Notes: generated from the letters alone by a model not told the origin. Shown: positions 52,994-63,837, numbered from the stretch's first letter. The stretch is DNA of 64,000 nt from Cytobacillus luteolus (GCF_017873715.1 NZ_JAGGKM010000002.1:62001-126000), one strand, 5' to 3'. Numbers and translations: made by a program.

Positions 52994-54313
52994 ATGATAG
53001 AAACTTGGGTAGATATCAAAACAGAGGCTGCTGATTACCTAAGTAAGCTTATACAGATCAACACGAGTAACTATCTCGAAAATGAGATGGAAGCTATACA
53101 ATTTTTAGTTAAAATTGCAGAAAAAAATGGTTTGTATACATATGTTCATCGTACAGGAGGAAACAGAGGAAATGTTGTTATCTCTTTAAAGCCAGAATAT
53201 GAGAATCCAATTGTATTGTTGTCTCATCTTGATGTAGTGCCAGCCAACGAAGAAGATTGGGAGCATCCACCCTTCGCTGGAGAAATCATCGATGATGTCC
53301 TCTGGGGAAGAGGAACGATTGACACAAAACAAATGACTATCACACATCTGATGACGCTTCTTCTTTTAAAACGAAATAAGGTTGGATTAAATAGAGATGT
53401 TATTCTGGTTGCCACATCAGATGAAGAAAATGGAAGTCATTTTGGACTTATTCCTTTTTTAAAGGACCATCCTAAACTACTTAATAATAGTATTGTGTTC
53501 AATGAAGGTGGTGGGTTCCCACTCTTGTTTGAAGACCATGCGTACTATCTATGTGAAATGGGACAAAAAGGATTAGCAAGGGTAAGGATCACGGCTAAAA
53601 ACGATTCAACCTCTAACCCTTATCTTCCTAATAACAGCTCATTACAAGCAATTTTACAAGTCATTAAAGCATTCCAAACTCCAGACATCAACGAAATCAT
53701 GCCTTCGTCAACGTATACATTATATTCTACAATTGCTTCAGATTTAGGTATCACTTTTTCAGAAAACGAATTTGACTCATTCCTTCAAAAGATTCCACAA
53801 ACGTATGTTTCTTTATTCAAAGCAATGTCAAAAACAACTTTTTCGATTACAAAATGGGATGGCGGTAAGAAGCATCCATCTTTAGGAGGACAATATGAAG
53901 TTTACTTAGATAGTAGACCGGTTCCTTCAGTTAATAGAGAATCGTATGAAAAGATGTTAGACACAATTCTTGCCGGTCTACCAGTTGAATATGAGATTTT
54001 ATCGTTCTCCCAAGGCTATGAATCTTACATAAATACAGAGCATCTTGCCCTTTTTGAAAAGGAAGTTAGAAAAGAGATACCAAATGCAAAGGTAGTTCCT
54101 TTTCTATCAATTGGTGGAAGCGACTCTAGACATATAGACTCGTCCCAATCTCAAATCTATGGGTACTGTCCTATGATGCCTGATATGAGCTTTGATAAAG
54201 TCATCAAAATGGTCCATGGAATCAATGAAAGAATACCTTTAGAATCCCTCCGATTCGGTATTCAAAATATGTATAACATTATTATCCAAATGGAAGGGAG
54301 CGTTAAGGGATGA
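52994..54313 (+). CDS. M20 metallopeptidase, copy A
   Basis: Zinc peptidase of 439 residues, family M20. Metal and catalytic residues are His78-x-Asp80 (LLSHLD), Asp110 (GRGTIDTKQ), Glu144-Glu145 (SDEENG), Glu171 (NEGGG) and a late His (VHGIN). The lid segment where most M20 enzymes have GGHxS reads NDSTSNP (about 203-209), so the cross-dimer histidine is missing. GGGAGGTGAAGG precedes the ATG. First gene of the peptide operon; it overlaps the next gene by 4 bp. Confidence 0.9.
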   Translation: MIETWVDIKTEAADYLSKLIQINTSNYLENEMEAIQFLVKIAEKNGLYTYVHRTGGNRGNVVISLKPEYENPIVLLSHLDVVPANEEDWEHPPFAGEIIDDVLWGRGTIDTKQMTITHLMTLLLLKRNKVGLNRDVILVATSDEENGSHFGLIPFLKDHPKLLNNSIVFNEGGGFPLLFEDHAYYLCEMGQKGLARVRITAKNDSTSNPYLPNNSSLQAILQVIKAFQTPDINEIMPSSTYTLYSTIASDLGITFSENEFDSFLQKIPQTYVSLFKAMSKTTFSITKWDGGKKHPSLGGQYEVYLDSRPVPSVNRESYEKMLDTILAGLPVEYEILSFSQGYESYINTEHLALFEKEVRKEIPNAKVVPFLSIGGSDSRHIDSSQSQIYGYCPMMPDMSFDKVIKMVHGINERIPLESLRFGIQNMYNIIIQMEGSVKG

Positions 54314-55515
54314 TATCTGCTACAAAGACAATTACAGCTGAAAAGTTGGAACAAGCTTCAAAACTATTAAATGAAAAAGGGCTAGATACTTGGTTATTAC
54401 TGACAAGGGAAGGTTCGGACCCTGCGCTGCCTTTATTAGTTGGAATTCGATCTGTCCACAAAGCAGCAATTTTTATTCGAAGCAATGGTGAACATCTTGC
54501 CCTTAGTTCAGTAAGTGATAAAGGAAGTTATGAATCTACGAAATTATTTAAAAGAGTGGAAGTCTATGAAGCAAGTATGGAAGAAGCTTTTCTTAAGATG
54601 ATAGATGAAATTAAGCCTGTGAGACTAGCTTTGAATATTTCAGAGAGCGATCACTTATGTGACGGGTTAACACAAGGTCTATACCTCTGGCTTGAGGATG
54701 TAATGGGTAAAGATAGACTAGCTAGTTTGGAGGTTTCTAGTGAAGAACTGTTAAAAAAACTCAGGAGTGTTAAGACCGAGAGTGAACTAAATCATGTCCA
54801 AAAAGCAATAAATTACACGACAGATATTTTTGAAGAAGTATTCCAGAAAATGCAATGTGGAATGACAGAACTAGAAATTGGCCAACTCTTTGTTGATGAA
54901 ATGAAAGTAAGGGGAGTGGGTAACGGATTAGGACATCCGAGTGATCCACCTCTAGTGTGTATCGTACGAAAGGGATTGGCTCATCGAAAACCGGCCAACC
55001 ATAAGACTGAACCAGGTGATATTGTTATTATTGATTTCAGCTTGAGATATATGAATTATGTTTCAGATATTGCTCGAACCTGTTATTTCCTTAAACCAGG
55101 TGAAGATAAAGCGCCTGAAGACATTCAGAAAGCGTTTGATACTGCGGTCAAAGCAATTACAGTGTCCATTGAAGAATTGCTTCCTGGGAAGGCTGGATTC
55201 GAGGTAGATGCTGCCGGTAGAAAAGTAATAGAAGAAGGCGGATATCCAACAATTCGCCACTCGGTAGGACACCAGATAGGGAGAGCCACTCATGATGGGG
55301 GAACAATACTTGGTCCTAAGCGTGTACCACCTAGACCAGAGGTAGAAGGAATTATCGAAGTTGGTGAAATTTACGCAATCGAACCAACGGTGATCCAAGA
55401 CAATAACCTTCCATGTATTCTTGTCGAGGAAAATGTTCTTGTTACCGAGCATGAACCACTTATATTAAGTAAACGTCAAACCCAACTTGTACTCATTCCA
55501 TTAGCAGGTAATTGA
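54310..55515 (+). CDS. M24 aminopeptidase/Xaa-Pro peptidase, copy A
   Basis: Pita-bread-fold metallopeptidase of 401 residues with a creatinase-type N-terminal domain (1-155). Five metal ligands are intact: Asp242, Asp253, His321, Glu358 and Glu373/374 (IDFS, VSDIART, VGHQIG, IEPT, VEENV). It likely removes residues next to proline from short peptides. It is linked to both M20 genes by ATGA and TGATG junctions, and is a paralogue of copy B at 56800. Confidence 0.92.
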   Translation: MISATKTITAEKLEQASKLLNEKGLDTWLLLTREGSDPALPLLVGIRSVHKAAIFIRSNGEHLALSSVSDKGSYESTKLFKRVEVYEASMEEAFLKMIDEIKPVRLALNISESDHLCDGLTQGLYLWLEDVMGKDRLASLEVSSEELLKKLRSVKTESELNHVQKAINYTTDIFEEVFQKMQCGMTELEIGQLFVDEMKVRGVGNGLGHPSDPPLVCIVRKGLAHRKPANHKTEPGDIVIIDFSLRYMNYVSDIARTCYFLKPGEDKAPEDIQKAFDTAVKAITVSIEELLPGKAGFEVDAAGRKVIEEGGYPTIRHSVGHQIGRATHDGGTILGPKRVPPRPEVEGIIEVGEIYAIEPTVIQDNNLPCILVEENVLVTEHEPLILSKRQTQLVLIPLAGN

Positions 55516-56852
55516 TGATGAATGTAATTGATGAAGCACTACATCACTTTGTTGAAATAATAAAATTAGATACGACGAATAAGCTCCAAACGGAATATAA
55601 GGTTGCAGAATACTTAAAAGAGGTCTTGAGAAAAGAACAAATAGAATCAGAGATTGTATATAGTCCCAATAATCGTGCTTCCTTTATCTCAAGATTAACA
55701 GGAACTAATTCAACTTCTAAACCAATTGTTCTTTTATCTCACAACGATGTTGTAGAAGCGAGAGAGGAAGACTGGTTATTTCCACCATTCTCTGCCACAA
55801 TACACGATAAAAAGATATGGGGACGAGGAACACTTGATACGAAGCAGCTGACCATTATGCATCTTATGGCATTTATACATTTAAAACGGTTAAATAAGCC
55901 ATTGAACTGTGACGTATACTTCATTGCAACAGCGGATGAGGAAAATGGAAGTAAGGAAGGGATGGAGTTTATTGCCAGAGAGTATCCCGAACTATTTCAA
56001 AACGCAATCATCCTAAGTGAAGGTGGAGGATTTACGGTACATAGTGAAGATGAAGTGTTCATGCTCTTTGCTTCTGGAGAAAAGGGAACGGCAAAAGTAT
56101 CCGTTACAGCTTCTGGTGTTGGAGGCCATGCAGGTAGTCCACCTGAAGTTCAAGCAGTGATGGAATTAACAGATGCACTTGACAGTTTAATGAAGATGGA
56201 GATCCCGTCTGATAATTATCCAATCCTTCAGATGCTCCAACAAGAATTGAAGTTTCTAATGAATAAAGGCAATGAACAAGGTCAGTTAGTAAAGAAACTC
56301 TATGATTATATGAAAGCCATAACATTTACACCAGAAAAAATAAACGTTGGTGGTGATCAGCTTAATGTCATTCCTTATAAGGCAGAGGCTATTCTTGAAT
56401 TCAGAACACTACCAAATCAAACTAAAGAACAATTTGAGTCATTTATGAAGGAATGGCCAATTCCTTCAACTGTGAAATGTACCTTACTATCCTTTGAAAA
56501 AGGGTATGAAAGTGATCCGTTGGATGAAATCATTATTCGCTTTAAAGAACAATCATCCAACTATGGAACCAAAGTGAAATGGGTTCCATTTACAGCACTC
56601 GGTCGGACAGATGGGAGATTTGTTGGTGACGCAGCAAGCCAAATCTATGGGCTTTCTCCAACTTTAACTCCTTTTACGGAGGTGCTTCAAAGAGTTCATA
56701 ACAAAGATGAGCATATTGAAGTAGATTCATTTAACTATGGTGTAAATCTTATGATTGCTGTTTTAGAAGACTTTTGTATTCGTAACGGAGGTGGAGCTAG
56801 TGTATCAGGTACAAAGAGAGAAACTGAACCAATCAATCGATTTTTTACGTGA
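55515..56852 (+). CDS. M20 metallopeptidase, copy B
   Basis: Paralogue of copy A, 445 residues, from ATG 55515 in a TGATG junction. Ligands are His76-x-Asp78 (LLSHND), Asp108, Glu142-Glu143 and Glu169, with a late His (RVHNKDE). Unlike copy A it keeps the lid motif GVGGHAGSPP with His205, so it should be fully active. The pair may form homo- or hetero-dimers. Acts on peptides imported by the transporter downstream. Confidence 0.92.
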   Translation: MMNVIDEALHHFVEIIKLDTTNKLQTEYKVAEYLKEVLRKEQIESEIVYSPNNRASFISRLTGTNSTSKPIVLLSHNDVVEAREEDWLFPPFSATIHDKKIWGRGTLDTKQLTIMHLMAFIHLKRLNKPLNCDVYFIATADEENGSKEGMEFIAREYPELFQNAIILSEGGGFTVHSEDEVFMLFASGEKGTAKVSVTASGVGGHAGSPPEVQAVMELTDALDSLMKMEIPSDNYPILQMLQQELKFLMNKGNEQGQLVKKLYDYMKAITFTPEKINVGGDQLNVIPYKAEAILEFRTLPNQTKEQFESFMKEWPIPSTVKCTLLSFEKGYESDPLDEIIIRFKEQSSNYGTKVKWVPFTALGRTDGRFVGDAASQIYGLSPTLTPFTEVLQRVHNKDEHIEVDSFNYGVNLMIAVLEDFCIRNGGGASVSGTKRETEPINRFFT

Positions 56853-58014
56853 ACTAGACATTGACATGTGGTTAATTCTTACTTCAGAGGGAAGTGATCC
56901 ATGCATTCCACTAATGACAGGAGTGGGAACAGTTGGACCAGGTGTGTTTATCATTACAAAAGAAGGCGAAAAGCTTGCCCTTTGTAGTAGTATCGATGCC
57001 CAGGATCTAGAGGAATCCGAATTGTTTGATACGGTTTATAAACATTCTGGCAGCTTAGCGGATTTACTAGTTGATGTTATAAAAAAGATTAACCCTTCCA
57101 ATATTGCTCTTAATGTGTCTGAAGAGGAGTATTTAGCAGACGGTCTTACCGCTGGACGTTTTAGATGGTTACAAAAGACATTGAATCAAGTTTTTAAGGG
57201 GGATTATGTTTCATCACAACCATTCCTCACATTGATACGAAGCATTAAATCAGAAACTGAAATCAATCGAATTGAGAAAGCAGTAAAGGTGACAGAAGAA
57301 ATTTATAAAGAAGTATTCACTCAGATGAAAGCTGGCATGACCGAAATCGAATTAGGTTCGTTATTCGTGAATGAGATGGAAAGACGCGGGGTTGTAAATG
57401 GTATTGATCGAAACCTTTCCCTTCCTATCGTATTGAAGGAAAACATTGCTCATCGAGGGCCGAGTGATGCTGTTGTTGAAGAAGGTGACCTTGTCATTTT
57501 CGATTTTAGTGTTGAAGTTGATGGTTATGTTTCAGATATTGCAAGGACAGTTTATTTTATGAAAGAGGGAGAATCAGAACCACCAAAAGAAATACAAGAA
57601 GCTTTCTCCGCTGTTCATGAAGCCATTACCAAAGCAGCCGAAATGATAAAACCGGGTGTGAAGGGGTACGAAGTAGATTCTGCTTCAAGAAGCTATTATG
57701 TCTCTAGTGGATACCCTGAAATCACACATGCAACAGGTCATCAAATTGGAAGAGATACGCATGATGGTGGAATTTTATTAGGTCCTAGATGGAAACGGTA
57801 TGGAAATGCTCCATATGGGGAGTTGAAAGAGGGAATGGTTTTCACTATCGAACCTACATTATTTTTAGATAATGGTATTCACTTTATCGTTGAGGAAAAT
57901 GTTGTTGTTACCTCAAATGGTGTTAAGTATTTAACTGAACGTCAAAATGAGTTGATATATATACACACAAATAGGAAAGAAGGGAAGGAGATTCTTGAAA
58001 AAATACCTGATTAA
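56800..58014 (+). CDS. M24 aminopeptidase/Xaa-Pro peptidase, copy B
   Basis: Second M24 enzyme, 404 residues. The start is GTG at 56800 (GGAGGTG 7 bp upstream), inside the end of the M20 copy B gene (53-bp overlap). All ligand motifs are kept: FDFSVEVDGY, YVSDIART, TGHQIGRDTH, IEPTL and VEENVVV. The head domain shares WLILTSEGSDP and TG with copy A (WLLLTREGSDP), so the two M20-M24 pairs arose by duplication of a block. Overlaps the permease gene by 20 bp. Confidence 0.92.
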   Translation: MYQVQREKLNQSIDFLRELDIDMWLILTSEGSDPCIPLMTGVGTVGPGVFIITKEGEKLALCSSIDAQDLEESELFDTVYKHSGSLADLLVDVIKKINPSNIALNVSEEEYLADGLTAGRFRWLQKTLNQVFKGDYVSSQPFLTLIRSIKSETEINRIEKAVKVTEEIYKEVFTQMKAGMTEIELGSLFVNEMERRGVVNGIDRNLSLPIVLKENIAHRGPSDAVVEEGDLVIFDFSVEVDGYVSDIARTVYFMKEGESEPPKEIQEAFSAVHEAITKAAEMIKPGVKGYEVDSASRSYYVSSGYPEITHATGHQIGRDTHDGGILLGPRWKRYGNAPYGELKEGMVFTIEPTLFLDNGIHFIVEENVVVTSNGVKYLTERQNELIYIHTNRKEGKEILEKIPD

Positions 58015-58954
58015 AAGAATACTTCAATCAATTCCCATACTTATAGGGATTACCATCATGACATTTGCCATTATGCAAATGGCGCCTGGGAACCCGATGC
58101 AAACGATGATAGACCCAAAGATATCTTCTGAGGAAATGCAGCGAGCCCAAGAAAATCTTGGATTAAATGATCCACTTCATGTTCAGTACTTTACATGGAT
58201 TAAGGAAGTGCTGTCTGGAAACCTAGGATACACCATTAAAACCGGTCAACCGGTAGGAGAACTCATATTAGAACGACTTCCCGCCACGCTATTACTGACG
58301 GGAACAGCCTTTATCATCGCATTTACAATTGGAGTTCCATTAGGTGTGTATTCAGCAACACATCGCTATAAGATGCCTGATTATGTGTTAACAGTCCTGT
58401 CGTTTATCGGGATATCCATTCCCTCTTTTTTCTTTGGATTAGGAATGATATTTATCTTTGCTCTGAAGCTTGGTTGGCTACCAACTTCAGGAATGGTTAC
58501 AATCGGAGCAAACTATACAGGTTTTGCCCTATTCATTGACTATGCGAAGCATGTTGCAATGCCAGCAATCGTTCTTGCTTTACCAACCATTGCAGTTGTA
58601 ATGCGCTTTACTCGTTCAAGTATGTTAGAAGTTTTAAATCAAGATTTTATTCGAACGGCTGACTCAAAAGGCTTAAGTAAACCAAAAGTATATCTAAAGC
58701 ACGCCTTACGAAATGCATTAATACCTGTAATCACTATTTTTGGTTTATCGATTCCATTTTTATTTGGAGGAGCATATATCACTGAACACATTTTTAACTG
58801 GCCAGGGATGGGGAGTCTAGGTATCCAATCAATCGTGGCTAGAGAATACCCTGTCATCATGGCCTTGAATCTATTTACCTCCATTCTAGTTATGTCAGGT
58901 AATTTATTGGCAGATGTCATGTATGCATGGGCCGACCCAAGAATCAGATATTGA
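57995..58954 (+). CDS. dipeptide/oligopeptide ABC permease, DppB/OppB type
   Basis: Permease of 319 residues with about six helices, family motif LGLNDPLHVQYFTWIKEVLSG and a C-terminal EAA-type loop. TTG start with GGAAGGAG. It pairs with the DppC-type permease to carry short peptides. It overlaps the M24 copy B gene, tying import and digestion into one transcript. Confidence 0.94.
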   Translation: MKKYLIKRILQSIPILIGITIMTFAIMQMAPGNPMQTMIDPKISSEEMQRAQENLGLNDPLHVQYFTWIKEVLSGNLGYTIKTGQPVGELILERLPATLLLTGTAFIIAFTIGVPLGVYSATHRYKMPDYVLTVLSFIGISIPSFFFGLGMIFIFALKLGWLPTSGMVTIGANYTGFALFIDYAKHVAMPAIVLALPTIAVVMRFTRSSMLEVLNQDFIRTADSKGLSKPKVYLKHALRNALIPVITIFGLSIPFLFGGAYITEHIFNWPGMGSLGIQSIVAREYPVIMALNLFTSILVMSGNLLADVMYAWADPRIRY

Positions 58955-58978
58955 TTACGAGTGAAAGGGGGGAGTCAA

Positions 58979-59902
58979 TTGAATGGCAGTATTGAAATAG
59001 AACCTAACCAAGCAGAGATATTGCAGCCGAAGTTAAACAGAAGATGGCAAGATAACGCTGCTTGGAGGCGGTTCAAACGGAACCGGCTTGCTTTGTTCGG
59101 AGCTATCGTACTTTTAGCTTTACTTATTGTTTCAGCATTGGCACCACTTATTGCACCATACAACCCATATGAATCTTCTGAAGGAGATCTCGGTTTGTAT
59201 AATGTTCTGGCTCCACCTAGTCAGGAACACATTCTTGGTACAGATAGTCTAGGGAGAGATATGTTGTCCCGAATCATATACGGTGGAAGAGTATCCTTAA
59301 GTGTTGCTTTTGTTGCTGTCATGATTGCAACAGTGACCGGCGTCCTTCTTGGAGTCATTGCAGGCTTTTACGGGAAATGGGTCGATACATTAATTATGCG
59401 TATTACCGATGTTGTTATCTGTTTCCCAGTTCTTTTCCTAGCAATCACTGTTGCAACCATTCTAAAACCTAGTTTATTTAATGTAATGATAATCATAGGT
59501 TTGGTCAGTTGGACAACGATGACTAGATTAGTAAGAGGAGAAGTACTACGCCTTCGAGAAATGGAGTACATTGAAGCTACAAGAGCAATGGGACAACGAG
59601 ACGTGATCATCATTTTGAGACATATCTTACCTAATATTATGGCACCAATTATTGTACAAGGAACACTCCAGACAGCTGAGGCAATCTTAACCGAATCTGC
59701 ACTAAGTTTTTTAGGTGTAGGTGTTCAGCAGCCAACCCCAAGTTGGGGGAATATGTTGAACGAAGCTACATCAATTATGGTTTTACAATTTAAACCATGG
59801 GTTTGGATGCCTGCAGGATTTGCCATCCTACTTACCATTTTATGTATCAACTTTGTTGGTGACGGTTTACGAGACGCGTTAGATCCAAAAGTTAAAAATT
59901 AA
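58979..59902 (+). CDS. dipeptide/oligopeptide ABC permease, DppC/OppC type
   Basis: Second permease, 307 residues from TTG 58979 (GGGGGGAG 4 bp upstream; GTG at 58961 less likely). N-terminal OppC domain (WRRFKRNRLALFGA), about six helices and EAA loop YIEATRAMGQRDVIIILRHI. Works with the DppB-type permease. Confidence 0.94.
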   Translation: MNGSIEIEPNQAEILQPKLNRRWQDNAAWRRFKRNRLALFGAIVLLALLIVSALAPLIAPYNPYESSEGDLGLYNVLAPPSQEHILGTDSLGRDMLSRIIYGGRVSLSVAFVAVMIATVTGVLLGVIAGFYGKWVDTLIMRITDVVICFPVLFLAITVATILKPSLFNVMIIIGLVSWTTMTRLVRGEVLRLREMEYIEATRAMGQRDVIIILRHILPNIMAPIIVQGTLQTAEAILTESALSFLGVGVQQPTPSWGNMLNEATSIMVLQFKPWVWMPAGFAILLTILCINFVGDGLRDALDPKVKN

Positions 59903-59920
59903 TATGTAGGGGGAAATTAA

Positions 59921-61636
59921 ATGATGAAAAAGTTAAGTGTTAGAGGAATATTTGTTTTACTATTCTTACTACTTTTATCAGCATGTTCTTCATCAGACAC
60001 TACTACAAATGAGAAGCCAAAAGATGAACAAAAACCGAAGACTACAAATGAGAAACCAGCGGAAGAACAGGCAAAAGAGGGTGGAAGTGTAACCATTGCC
60101 TTTAATAGTGAGCCGGGGAATCTTAACCCCATGGTATGGGCAACAACCTCAGATACGAATGTAACACACATGGTGTTTGATTCGTTAGTTATTCCTGATG
60201 AAGAACTGAAAATGGTAGGAAGATTAGCAGAAAACTGGACGGTATCAGATGATGGTAAGACTTACACATTCAATTTGAAAAAAGATGTAAAGTGGCATGA
60301 CGGTCAGCCATTTACAGCAGAAGATGTAGAATTCACATTTACTTCTTTAGCAGATAGCACGTACGATGCTGGTGCTTATTGGAGGGTAGACCCGATTGTA
60401 GGTGCAGCTGAATATAAGGCAGGCACAGCCGATAAGGTTGCAGGAATTGAAGTAGTGGATGAGCATACGATTAAGTTTACGACGAAAGAGTCGTTTGCTC
60501 CGTTTATCTCTGGATTATTTATTGGTGTATTACCTAAACATATTTTAGGGGATGTTTCTCCTGGTGAATGGGAAAAGCATGAATCAAATCGTGCACCGAT
60601 TGGAACTGGCCCTTTCAAATTTGTGAAATGGGAGACTGGTCAATATATTGAGCTAGAAGCGAACAAAGATTATTTTGACGGTCCACCAAATTTAGATAAA
60701 GTCATTGTACGTTTTGGCGATGCGAACACAATGTTAGCTTCAGTATTAAGTAAAGATGTAGATATTACTTCTGTACCAATTGCAGAGACACCGTCAGTAA
60801 GCACACTTGACTATGCTAGCCTCGTTAATCAAACATCACTAAGTGTATATTACGTAGGTTTTAATGCAAAAAATGACCATTTTAAAGAACCGAAAGTAAG
60901 GCAAGCACTTGCACATGCAGTTAACAAGCAAGCAATTGTTGGTTCAATTTTGGGTGAATATGGAAAAGTTGCAGATGATATTTTCCCATCTAATCACTGG
61001 TCACATAATCCAAATCTACCAATTTATGATTTTGATACTTCTAAATCAGATGCGTTATTACAGGAAGCAGGATATCAAAAGAATGGCAATGGAATTTACG
61101 AGAAAGATGGCAAGGAATTAAGCTTCTTAATGGAGGTACCAACTGGTACAAAAGAAAGAGAAAAATCCGCAGTACTGCTAAAGCAGATGTGGGAATCAAT
61201 GGGTGTAAAAATGGAAATTCGTTCACTAGATTTTCCAACATTGGTAACAAAACTTTTACCTAAAACAGATGATGGAAAACAAAGAGAAGTAACAAAAGAC
61301 GACTATGATGCTTATATCCTTGGATTCGGGGTTGAAGCAGATCCAGATGAATATAGAAGTTATTTCGGTAGTGCATACATGCCGCCAAATGGCTATAACT
61401 TCGTTGGATACTCAGATCCTTTAGTTGACGAGTTATTAGAAAAACAAACAACAGAAGTTGATTTTGAAAAACGTCAGCAGTTAATTTGGGAAGTAGGTAA
61501 GAAACTTGCAGAAGATGAGATTTGGATTCCGTTATACGAGCAGGTATCGCCATTTGTCGTAAATAATCGAGTACAAGGATTTGCCCCAGACTTTAGAGGA
61601 GCTACATTTAATGTGAAGGATTGGTCCGTAAAATAA
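59921..61636 (+). CDS. peptide-binding lipoprotein, family 5
   Basis: Family 5 solute-binding protein of 571 residues. The signal ends at a lipobox (LLLSAC, Cys22), followed by a charged repeat linker (TNEKPKDEQKPK) and a large three-domain binding fold (GTGPFKFVKWETGQYIELEAN). It binds peptides outside the cell and passes them to the permeases. A GGGGGAAATT site and two ATGs (59921, 59924) mark the start. A hairpin follows the stop. Confidence 0.94.
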   Translation: MMKKLSVRGIFVLLFLLLLSACSSSDTTTNEKPKDEQKPKTTNEKPAEEQAKEGGSVTIAFNSEPGNLNPMVWATTSDTNVTHMVFDSLVIPDEELKMVGRLAENWTVSDDGKTYTFNLKKDVKWHDGQPFTAEDVEFTFTSLADSTYDAGAYWRVDPIVGAAEYKAGTADKVAGIEVVDEHTIKFTTKESFAPFISGLFIGVLPKHILGDVSPGEWEKHESNRAPIGTGPFKFVKWETGQYIELEANKDYFDGPPNLDKVIVRFGDANTMLASVLSKDVDITSVPIAETPSVSTLDYASLVNQTSLSVYYVGFNAKNDHFKEPKVRQALAHAVNKQAIVGSILGEYGKVADDIFPSNHWSHNPNLPIYDFDTSKSDALLQEAGYQKNGNGIYEKDGKELSFLMEVPTGTKEREKSAVLLKQMWESMGVKMEIRSLDFPTLVTKLLPKTDDGKQREVTKDDYDAYILGFGVEADPDEYRSYFGSAYMPPNGYNFVGYSDPLVDELLEKQTTEVDFEKRQQLIWEVGKKLAEDEIWIPLYEQVSPFVVNNRVQGFAPDFRGATFNVKDWSVK

Positions 61637-61656
61637 AAGTAGATTTGTAGTTTCAA

Positions 61657-61707
61657 AGGTAGGGGGTTATTCCTCAAGAAATGAGAGGGGTACCGCCCTA
61701 TCTACCT
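61657..61707 (+). other. branched hairpin after the binding-protein gene
   Basis: AGGTAG...CTACCT closing arms with inner CCTC/GAGG-type pairing. It lies between the binding protein and PepQ-like gene and lacks a clean T-run, so it may stabilise the upstream mRNA rather than stop transcription. Confidence 0.45.
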
Positions 61708-61734
61708 ATTTAGTCGTTTGCCGGAGGTGGATAT

Positions 61735-62799
61735 ATGATAAAGCGGATTGAAAAATTGCGTAGATTCATGAAGGTCGAGGGATTAGATGCTTTATTCATC
61801 TATTCCTATGAGAATAGAAGATATTTTTCGGGCTTTTCAGGTAGTAATGGTTATTTGCTAATTACAGATTCATATTGTGGGTTAATAACGGATCAAAGGT
61901 ATACAGAACAAGCAAAAGAACAATCGCCCAGTTTTGAAGTTGTCACACATGGAATTGAACCGTTTAAAACGATTCAAGAAGTTTTTGAAGGTAACGTATT
62001 CTCAAGAATTGGTTTTGAATCAGAATCTATATCTGTTCATTTATTCACTACTTTATCATCCATGTTCACAGATTGTGACTGGGTTCCCCTTACAAAAGAA
62101 CTCCTTACATTACGTAGTAAAAAGGATCCTGAAGAAGTCGAAATTATTCGCAAGGCAATAGCGATTTCAGATCAATCCTTCAAGGAATTAGTACCAATGA
62201 TTTCACCAGGAATGACTGAAAAGGAAGTAGCTGTTGAATTGGAGTATTTGATGGGAAAACATGGGCATGAAGGTCCTGCCTTTGGTACAATTGTTGCTTC
62301 AGATACCCGAGCAGCCTTACCACATGCCACCCCTTCTATTAATAAAATTAAAACTGATCATTTTCTCCTGATTGATTATGGAGTCAAATATATGGGTTAT
62401 ATGTCCGATATGACTAGAACACTTTGGATTGGCTCACCTAGTGAAGAACTAAAAGAATATTATTACCTAACTCATGATGCTCTAGAAAAATCAATAGAAG
62501 CAGTCAAACCAGGAATGACCGGACATGAATTAGACACTGTCGCAAGACAAGTTTTTTTAAGAGAAGGTCTTGAAGGATACAGTCTAAGAGGATTAGGACA
62601 CGGTATTGGATTACAAATTCATGAAAATCCAAGAATTGTATTAAATTCTAATGAAGTATTAGAACCCGGTATGGTTTTTACAATTGAACCAGGTTTATAT
62701 GTACCTGGAAAAGTAGGTGTTCGTGTAGAGGATATCGTTTTAGTAACAGAAAGTGGGTGCGAAATACTGACGAATACCCCAAGGCATATTCACATTTAG
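61735..62799 (+). CDS. Xaa-Pro dipeptidase, PepQ/YqhT-like
   Basis: M24B dipeptidase of 354 residues with ligands Asp214, Asp225, His289, Glu318 and Glu332 ([37 protein letters not shown]). It splits Xaa-Pro dipeptides in the cytoplasm, the last step for proline-containing peptides. It is a third M24 enzyme but much shorter and less like copies A and B. It lies 15-21 bp before the ATPase gene. Confidence 0.94.
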   Translation: MIKRIEKLRRFMKVEGLDALFIYSYENRRYFSGFSGSNGYLLITDSYCGLITDQRYTEQAKEQSPSFEVVTHGIEPFKTIQEVFEGNVFSRIGFESESISVHLFTTLSSMFTDCDWVPLTKELLTLRSKKDPEEVEIIRKAIAISDQSFKELVPMISPGMTEKEVAVELEYLMGKHGHEGPAFGTIVASDTRAALPHATPSINKIKTDHFLLIDYGVKYMGYMSDMTRTLWIGSPSEELKEYYYLTHDALEKSIEAVKPGMTGHELDTVARQVFLREGLEGYSLRGLGHGIGLQIHENPRIVLNSNEVLEPGMVFTIEPGLYVPGKVGVRVEDIVLVTESGCEILTNTPRHIHI

Positions 62800-62820
62800 A
62801 AAAAGAAAAGGGGTTTGGTT

Positions 62821-63837
62821 ATGGATCGTTTATTAGAAGTTAGGAACCTAAAAACCTATTTTTATAATGATGGGATGGAAACAGCTGCAGTTGACGGGGT
62901 TTCATTCGATTTGAAGAAAGGTGAGACGCTTGGAATTGTAGGTGAATCTGGAAGTGGAAAAAGTGTAACTTCTCTTTCACTTTTACAGCTGATCCCTAAA
63001 CCACACGGGAAAATAATTGAAGGAGAAGTACTTTTTAAAGGGAAGAATTTAGTAGATATGGCTGAGAAAGATATTCGAAAAGTACGTGGTAATGATATCT
63101 CCATGATCTTTCAGGAACCAATGACTTCACTTAATCCTGTATTCACGGTGGGAAATCAAATTATGGAAGTCCTTACTCAGCATCAAGGCTTATCTTCCAA
63201 AGAAGCAAAGTTAAAAGCGATAGATATGTTGCGCTTAGTCGGTATTCCTTCTCCTGAACAAAGAGTAGATCAGTATCCGCATCAGTTATCCGGAGGTATG
63301 AGACAAAGAGTTATGATTGCTATGGCCTTAGCTTGTAATCCAGATTTACTTATCGCGGATGAACCAACAACTGCACTTGATGTAACAACTCAGGCACAAA
63401 TCTTAGACCTGATGAATGATTTAAAAGAAAAATTTAATACAGCCATTCTCCTCATCACACATGATTTGGGTGTTGTTGCTGAGACCGCCGATAAGGTAGC
63501 GGTTATGTACCTTGGTAGAATTGTTGAGTACAGTGATGTTGAGACATTCTTTGAATCTCCTAAACATCCTTATTCACAGGGTTTAATCAAGTCTATCCCG
63601 AATATCGAAAGCCGTGTAAATCGACTAAATCCTATCATAGGTCAAGTTCCTCACCCATCTGAGGTGAAAAATGGTTGTAGGTTTGCGAGTAGGTGTGAAT
63701 TTGTCCAACGAATGTGTTTGCAGGAGGAGCCTCCTCTTATAGAATTAAATGAAAATAAAATTAGATGCTGGATGTATTCTGAAAAATGGGAAGAAAAAAG
63801 GGGGGAGCAAAATGGCAGAGAGATTGCTAGAAGTTGA
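62821..63837 (+). CDS. peptide ABC transporter ATPase, DppD/OppD type
   Basis: ATPase of 338 residues: Walker A GESGSGKS (41-48), signature LSGGMRQR, Walker B LLIADEP and a C-terminal oligo/dipeptide domain with the cysteine cluster [16 protein letters not shown] of the family. The start at 62821 follows GGGG; TTG at 62815 is possible. Pairs with the DppF-type ATPase, overlapping it by 26 bp. Confidence 0.94.
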   Translation: MDRLLEVRNLKTYFYNDGMETAAVDGVSFDLKKGETLGIVGESGSGKSVTSLSLLQLIPKPHGKIIEGEVLFKGKNLVDMAEKDIRKVRGNDISMIFQEPMTSLNPVFTVGNQIMEVLTQHQGLSSKEAKLKAIDMLRLVGIPSPEQRVDQYPHQLSGGMRQRVMIAMALACNPDLLIADEPTTALDVTTQAQILDLMNDLKEKFNTAILLITHDLGVVAETADKVAVMYLGRIVEYSDVETFFESPKHPYSQGLIKSIPNIESRVNRLNPIIGQVPHPSEVKNGCRFASRCEFVQRMCLQEEPPLIELNENKIRCWMYSEKWEEKRGEQNGREIARS

